A DNA stretch of 8,259 bases, from positions 1 to 8,259 of the forward strand of contig SCUP01000214.1 of NCBI GenBank assembly GCA_004297665.1, written 5' to 3'. This document shows positions 5,852-8,259 of this stretch, in pieces. Each line of letters starts with the position of its first letter. Position 1 is the first letter of the stretch. The notes beneath the pieces were generated by a model. The model saw only the letters and a list, made by a program, of their open reading frames with translations. It ran no database searches and was not told the DNA's origin. Source of the stretch: Nitrosarchaeum sp. GTDB taxonomy: Archaea > Thermoproteota > Nitrososphaeria > Nitrososphaerales > Nitrosopumilaceae. The translations under genes were made by a program, and so were the position numbers.

Positions 5852-7459
5852 ATGAGTAAAATTACAAATAATCCAAAATTCATCTACTTATTGCCAATCA
5901 TGATAGGATTAGGTCTTATCTTTGGTACTGTTACTGCATATCTGCAACTATCTGATTATCAACAACAGCTATCACAATCGTATAAAGATGAAATTCATAT
6001 AATCTTGAAAAAAATCATAGATAAAGAAGAAAATCGTTTACAAACAGTTAGCAATAGTATGATTGCTTTTTTTGAAAGTTCTAATGAAGTAACACCTGAT
6101 GAGTTTGAAGTTTTTTCTGATAGAATCTTTGATTCAAATCCTGAACTAGTAAATGTTAGTATAATCGATAAAAATCAGATTATTCTCTATTCATATCCGC
6201 AATCTGAGATAACAGGAGAAAAATATGATATATTATTTCCATCTCATCCAACCCAAATCAATGGTATAAAAACAATGAATGTTGAATTTCCTATGAATGA
6301 TCTTCGTGAACTAGTGATCTCTATACCATTCGATTATTTTATTTCTCATGATATGTTTACTAGTAACTATTTTAAACTGATCTTATTCAGCCCTATTGAT
6401 AATAATCTGAAATTGTATCAAGTATTCAACAACAACGGAATGCTTGAAACCAATAACGTAGAATTCACACAAAAGGAATTAGAAAACACAGTCGAAATTA
6501 ATGTTCAAACAGATCTGCATGGTCACACCATAAAAAATGATTATGTTCTAAAATACTTGATTTGGGATGGTGCATTTGAACCAAATAATCCTTTCAGTCT
6601 GTTCTTACTAATAATTGGATTTATTGCTTCAGGTATAGTTCCATTTATAATTTATAAAACAAATAATACTCTACGACAAAAAATACAAGAACGTTCTCAA
6701 ATCCTCGAACAAAAAAACCTAGAACTTGAACAAATCAAAAAATCAAAAGATGAATTTGTGACAATGATCGTTCATGACTTGAAGAATCCTCTAGTACCCA
6801 TTACATCACTTGCAGATATTCTACTTTCAAATGCATTTGGGGATTTGAATCCCAAACAGACAGATAGAATCAAAATGATCCAATCAAATGCCATGTATTT
6901 GCAGAACCTCATTCAGGATTTACTAGATTCACAAAAAGCAGAACTGGGTAAACTTCGTCTAAATCTGTCAAAAAATAACCTTTCAGAAATTATCCAAAAT
7001 AGCATATCAAAACTCATGCCAGAGTTTGACATAAAAGAAATCACAATAGAAACAAGTGTTGCAAATAATGTTCAATGTGTTTGTGACAAAACACGTATAG
7101 AACAAGTATTATCCAATTTATTATTTAACTCACTAGATTTTGTCTCCGAAAAAATCGGAAAGATCTCAGTCTCATTAGAATCAAATAATCATACAGCTAA
7201 AATCACAATAAAAGATAATGGTATAGGTATACAAAAAGATCAATTAGACAAGTTGTTTGTAAAATTTTATCAGATCAAAAATAATGTGACACGAAAATAT
7301 GGTGGTACTGGATTGGGACTTGTAGTAAGTAATGACATCATTATTCTACATGGGGGAAAAATATGGGTAGAATCTGATGGAATTGGGATGGGTTCTACAT
7401 TTTTTATAGAATTACCACTAAAAGATCGTGATAAAACAAACATACCTAAAGAAAAATAA
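5852..7459 (+). CDS. membrane sensor histidine kinase with extracytoplasmic sensor domain
   Basis: This 535-residue protein has a first membrane helix at about residues 10-33 and a second at about 247-269. They enclose an extracytoplasmic domain of about 210 residues. The stretch NPELVNVSIIDKNQIILYSYP (97-117) has a CHASE/Cache-like look, but I cannot assign the family firmly. After the second helix, a short coiled coil (about 272-298, ERSQILEQKNLELEQIKKSK) leads to a HisKA dimerisation domain with phospho-acceptor H308 in VHDLKNPL. The HATPase domain follows: N box NLLFNS (N422, N426), G1 DNGIGI (455-460), F box FVKFYQ and G2 GGTGLGL (484-490). All catalytic motifs are intact. No HAMP domain, receiver domain or response regulator gene is visible, so it is an orphan within this window. 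It sits between kae1 and bud32, with its own promoter. Confidence 0.93.
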   Translation: MSKITNNPKFIYLLPIMIGLGLIFGTVTAYLQLSDYQQQLSQSYKDEIHIILKKIIDKEENRLQTVSNSMIAFFESSNEVTPDEFEVFSDRIFDSNPELVNVSIIDKNQIILYSYPQSEITGEKYDILFPSHPTQINGIKTMNVEFPMNDLRELVISIPFDYFISHDMFTSNYFKLILFSPIDNNLKLYQVFNNNGMLETNNVEFTQKELENTVEINVQTDLHGHTIKNDYVLKYLIWDGAFEPNNPFSLFLLIIGFIASGIVPFIIYKTNNTLRQKIQERSQILEQKNLELEQIKKSKDEFVTMIVHDLKNPLVPITSLADILLSNAFGDLNPKQTDRIKMIQSNAMYLQNLIQDLLDSQKAELGKLRLNLSKNNLSEIIQNSISKLMPEFDIKEITIETSVANNVQCVCDKTRIEQVLSNLLFNSLDFVSEKIGKISVSLESNNHTAKITIKDNGIGIQKDQLDKLFVKFYQIKNNVTRKYGGTGLGLVVSNDIIILHGGKIWVESDGIGMGSTFFIELPLKDRDKTNIPKEK

Positions 7460-7501
7460 TGTTTTGATAATAATTGATCATAATTTAGTCCAAAATAAAC
7501 T

Positions 7502-7512
7502 CTAAATTATAA
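7502..7512 (+). promoter_or_regulatory. TATA-like box for bud32-rdgB
   Basis: CTAAATTATAA is centred about 25 bases before the ATG at 7531 within the 71-base gap after the histidine kinase, so bud32 probably has its own leaderless promoter. Confidence 0.45.
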
Positions 7513-7530
7513 CATTTCAATAACTATTTA

Positions 7531-8151
7531 ATGAAATTGATAAAAAAGGGGGCCGAAGCTGATATCTATCTTACACAGTGGGATGGTTCACGGGCAATAC
7601 TAAAAATCAGAAAGGCAAAAAAATACCGTAACCCAATTCTTGATGCAAAAATTAGAAAACAAAGAACAATTAAAGAATCTCAAATGATTTCAGAAGTAAA
7701 ATCGTTTGGAATTCCAACACCACTTGTTTACTATGTTAATTTAAAAAAATCATCTATTATTATGCAAGAAATTCCAGGTAAATCCGTTCATGATTTGCCT
7801 GATTCAAAAATAATTGAGTTATCAACGGAAATTGGTAAACTTGTTGGGATGATGCACAAAAATGGCATAATGCATGGTGATCTGACCACATCAAATTTTA
7901 TCTTGTATAAAAATAAAATCTATGTAATTGATTTTGGATTATCGCAAAAAACAATCAAATCTGAAGATCATGCAGTAGATTTGAGATTAATCAAAGAAAT
8001 TCTAAACAGTGCACATGCCCAAATAATGAATTCCACTTGGAAAAACTTCCTATTTGGTTACAAATCTGTAGTTGGTCCCACAAATTATACCAAAATTACA
8101 AACTTGGTATCTGTCATTGAAAGTAGAGGACGATATGCTACAGTCATTTGA
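7531..8151 (+). CDS. bud32: KEOPS kinase/ATPase subunit Bud32
   Basis: Bud32 is a minimal RIO-like kinase that acts as an ATPase supporting Kae1 in tRNA t6A37 synthesis. At 206 residues it has the usual compact size. It shows KKGAEADIY (5-13) as the nucleotide loop, the likely catalytic lysine K25 in AILKIRKAKKYR, the family segment IRKQRTIKE (41-49), HGDLTTSN (115-122) with D117, VIDFGLS (132-138) with the metal-binding D134, EDHAVDL (145-151), and the C-terminal basic tail ESRGRY (197-202) seen in archaeal and eukaryotic Bud32. All key residues are intact. It is not fused to Kae1, and about 2.1 kb with two other genes separates it from kae1. Its last 17 bases overlap the start of the rdgB-like gene, so these two form an operon. 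Confidence 0.95.
   Translation: MKLIKKGAEADIYLTQWDGSRAILKIRKAKKYRNPILDAKIRKQRTIKESQMISEVKSFGIPTPLVYYVNLKKSSIIMQEIPGKSVHDLPDSKIIELSTEIGKLVGMMHKNGIMHGDLTTSNFILYKNKIYVIDFGLSQKTIKSEDHAVDLRLIKEILNSAHAQIMNSTWKNFLFGYKSVVGPTNYTKITNLVSVIESRGRYATVI
8125..8129 (+). promoter_or_regulatory. Shine-Dalgarno site for the rdgB-like gene
   Basis: AGAGG lies five bases before the ATG at 8135, inside the bud32 codons for the SRG part of the C-terminal tail. The spacing and flanks are the same as at kae1, which supports this start for the overlapping downstream gene. Confidence 0.55.
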
Positions 8152-8259
8152 TCTCTTTTTTGTCTCTTCAAATTATCACAAATATCAAGAAGCAAAAAAA
8201 ATTTTACGCTCTTTTGGCATTAATCTCAAATTTTTCAAATATGAACTTGAAGAAATTCA
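8135..8259 (+). CDS. rdgB: RdgB/HAM1-family non-canonical purine NTP pyrophosphatase (5' part only)
   Basis: The first 41 residues are visible; the gene runs off the right edge. It begins MLQSFDLFFVSSNYHKYQEA, where SSN-x2-K-x2-E (residues 11-19, with N13, K16 and E19) is the N-terminal substrate-binding motif of the ITPase/HAM1 family. These enzymes hydrolyse dITP and XTP to monophosphates and so keep deaminated purines out of DNA and RNA. The ATG at 8135 overlaps the end of bud32 by 17 bases in another frame and is preceded by a Shine-Dalgarno site. Linkage of this family to KEOPS genes is familiar in archaea. Confidence 0.85.
   Translation, partial: MLQSFDLFFVSSNYHKYQEAKKILRSFGINLKFFKYELEEI

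Noticed and set aside
1..8259. Mobile elements, CRISPR arrays, tRNA or attachment sites
   Set aside because: No long direct or terminal repeats, no transposase or integrase fragments, no spaced repeats and no intergenic gap large enough for a tRNA cloverleaf were seen beyond those described.

Overview
The window reads as part of the chromosome of an AT-rich ammonia-oxidising archaeon of the Nitrosopumilus type (Nitrososphaerota/Thaumarchaeota). The basis is the archaeal core gene set (an archaeosine-type tRNA-guanine transglycosylase, KEOPS subunits Kae1 and Bud32, a CPSF-type beta-CASP nuclease, a Fap7-like adenylate kinase and a YchF-type GTPase with NKAD). Archaeal TATA-like boxes lie 25-31 bases before nearly every start, as expected for leaderless mRNAs, and several genes start at TTG. 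The species is an inference; no rRNA or tRNA gene lies in the window, and I see no mobile element, CRISPR array or integration scar.

Layout. At the left edge is the 5' end of a minus-strand CPSF2-like RNA-processing nuclease (1-269). It diverges from a 70-residue protein of unknown function (383-595), which ends in a clear hairpin plus T-tract terminator. Next comes a ferredoxin (763-1065) whose second cluster motif carries Asp in place of a Cys, with a perfect inverted repeat just upstream of its TATA box. Then come two minus-strand genes: a Fap7-like kinase (2647-3195) and, downstream of it, tgtA (1104-2615), which has its own TATA box overlapping the end of the kinase gene. On the plus strand, ychF (3269-4459) and kae1 (4461-5444) form a one-base-gap pair. 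A minus-strand PH/GRAM-like protein (5438-5764) converges on kae1 with a 7-base overlap and diverges from a membrane sensor histidine kinase (5852-7459). The window ends with bud32 (7531-8151), whose end overlaps the start of an rdgB/HAM1-type NTP pyrophosphatase (8135 to the edge).

How the genes fit together. Most of the window is translation and RNA maintenance: mRNA processing or decay (CPSF2-like), archaeosine at tRNA position 15 (TgtA), small-subunit maturation (Fap7-like), a ribosome-associated GTPase (YchF), t6A37 modification of tRNA (Kae1 and Bud32) and nucleotide-pool cleaning (RdgB). A signalling gene (histidine kinase) and the PH-like gene sit between kae1 and bud32. The ferredoxin is the redox component.

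I found no clear candidate for an entirely new system. The points most worth a second look are the Asp-substituted ferredoxin with its possible operator, the kae1/bud32 split around a sensor kinase, the uniform leaderless promoter layout contrasted with two nearly identical Shine-Dalgarno contexts at the operon-internal starts, the apparent absence of a PUA domain in TgtA, and the small uncharacterised 70-residue protein.
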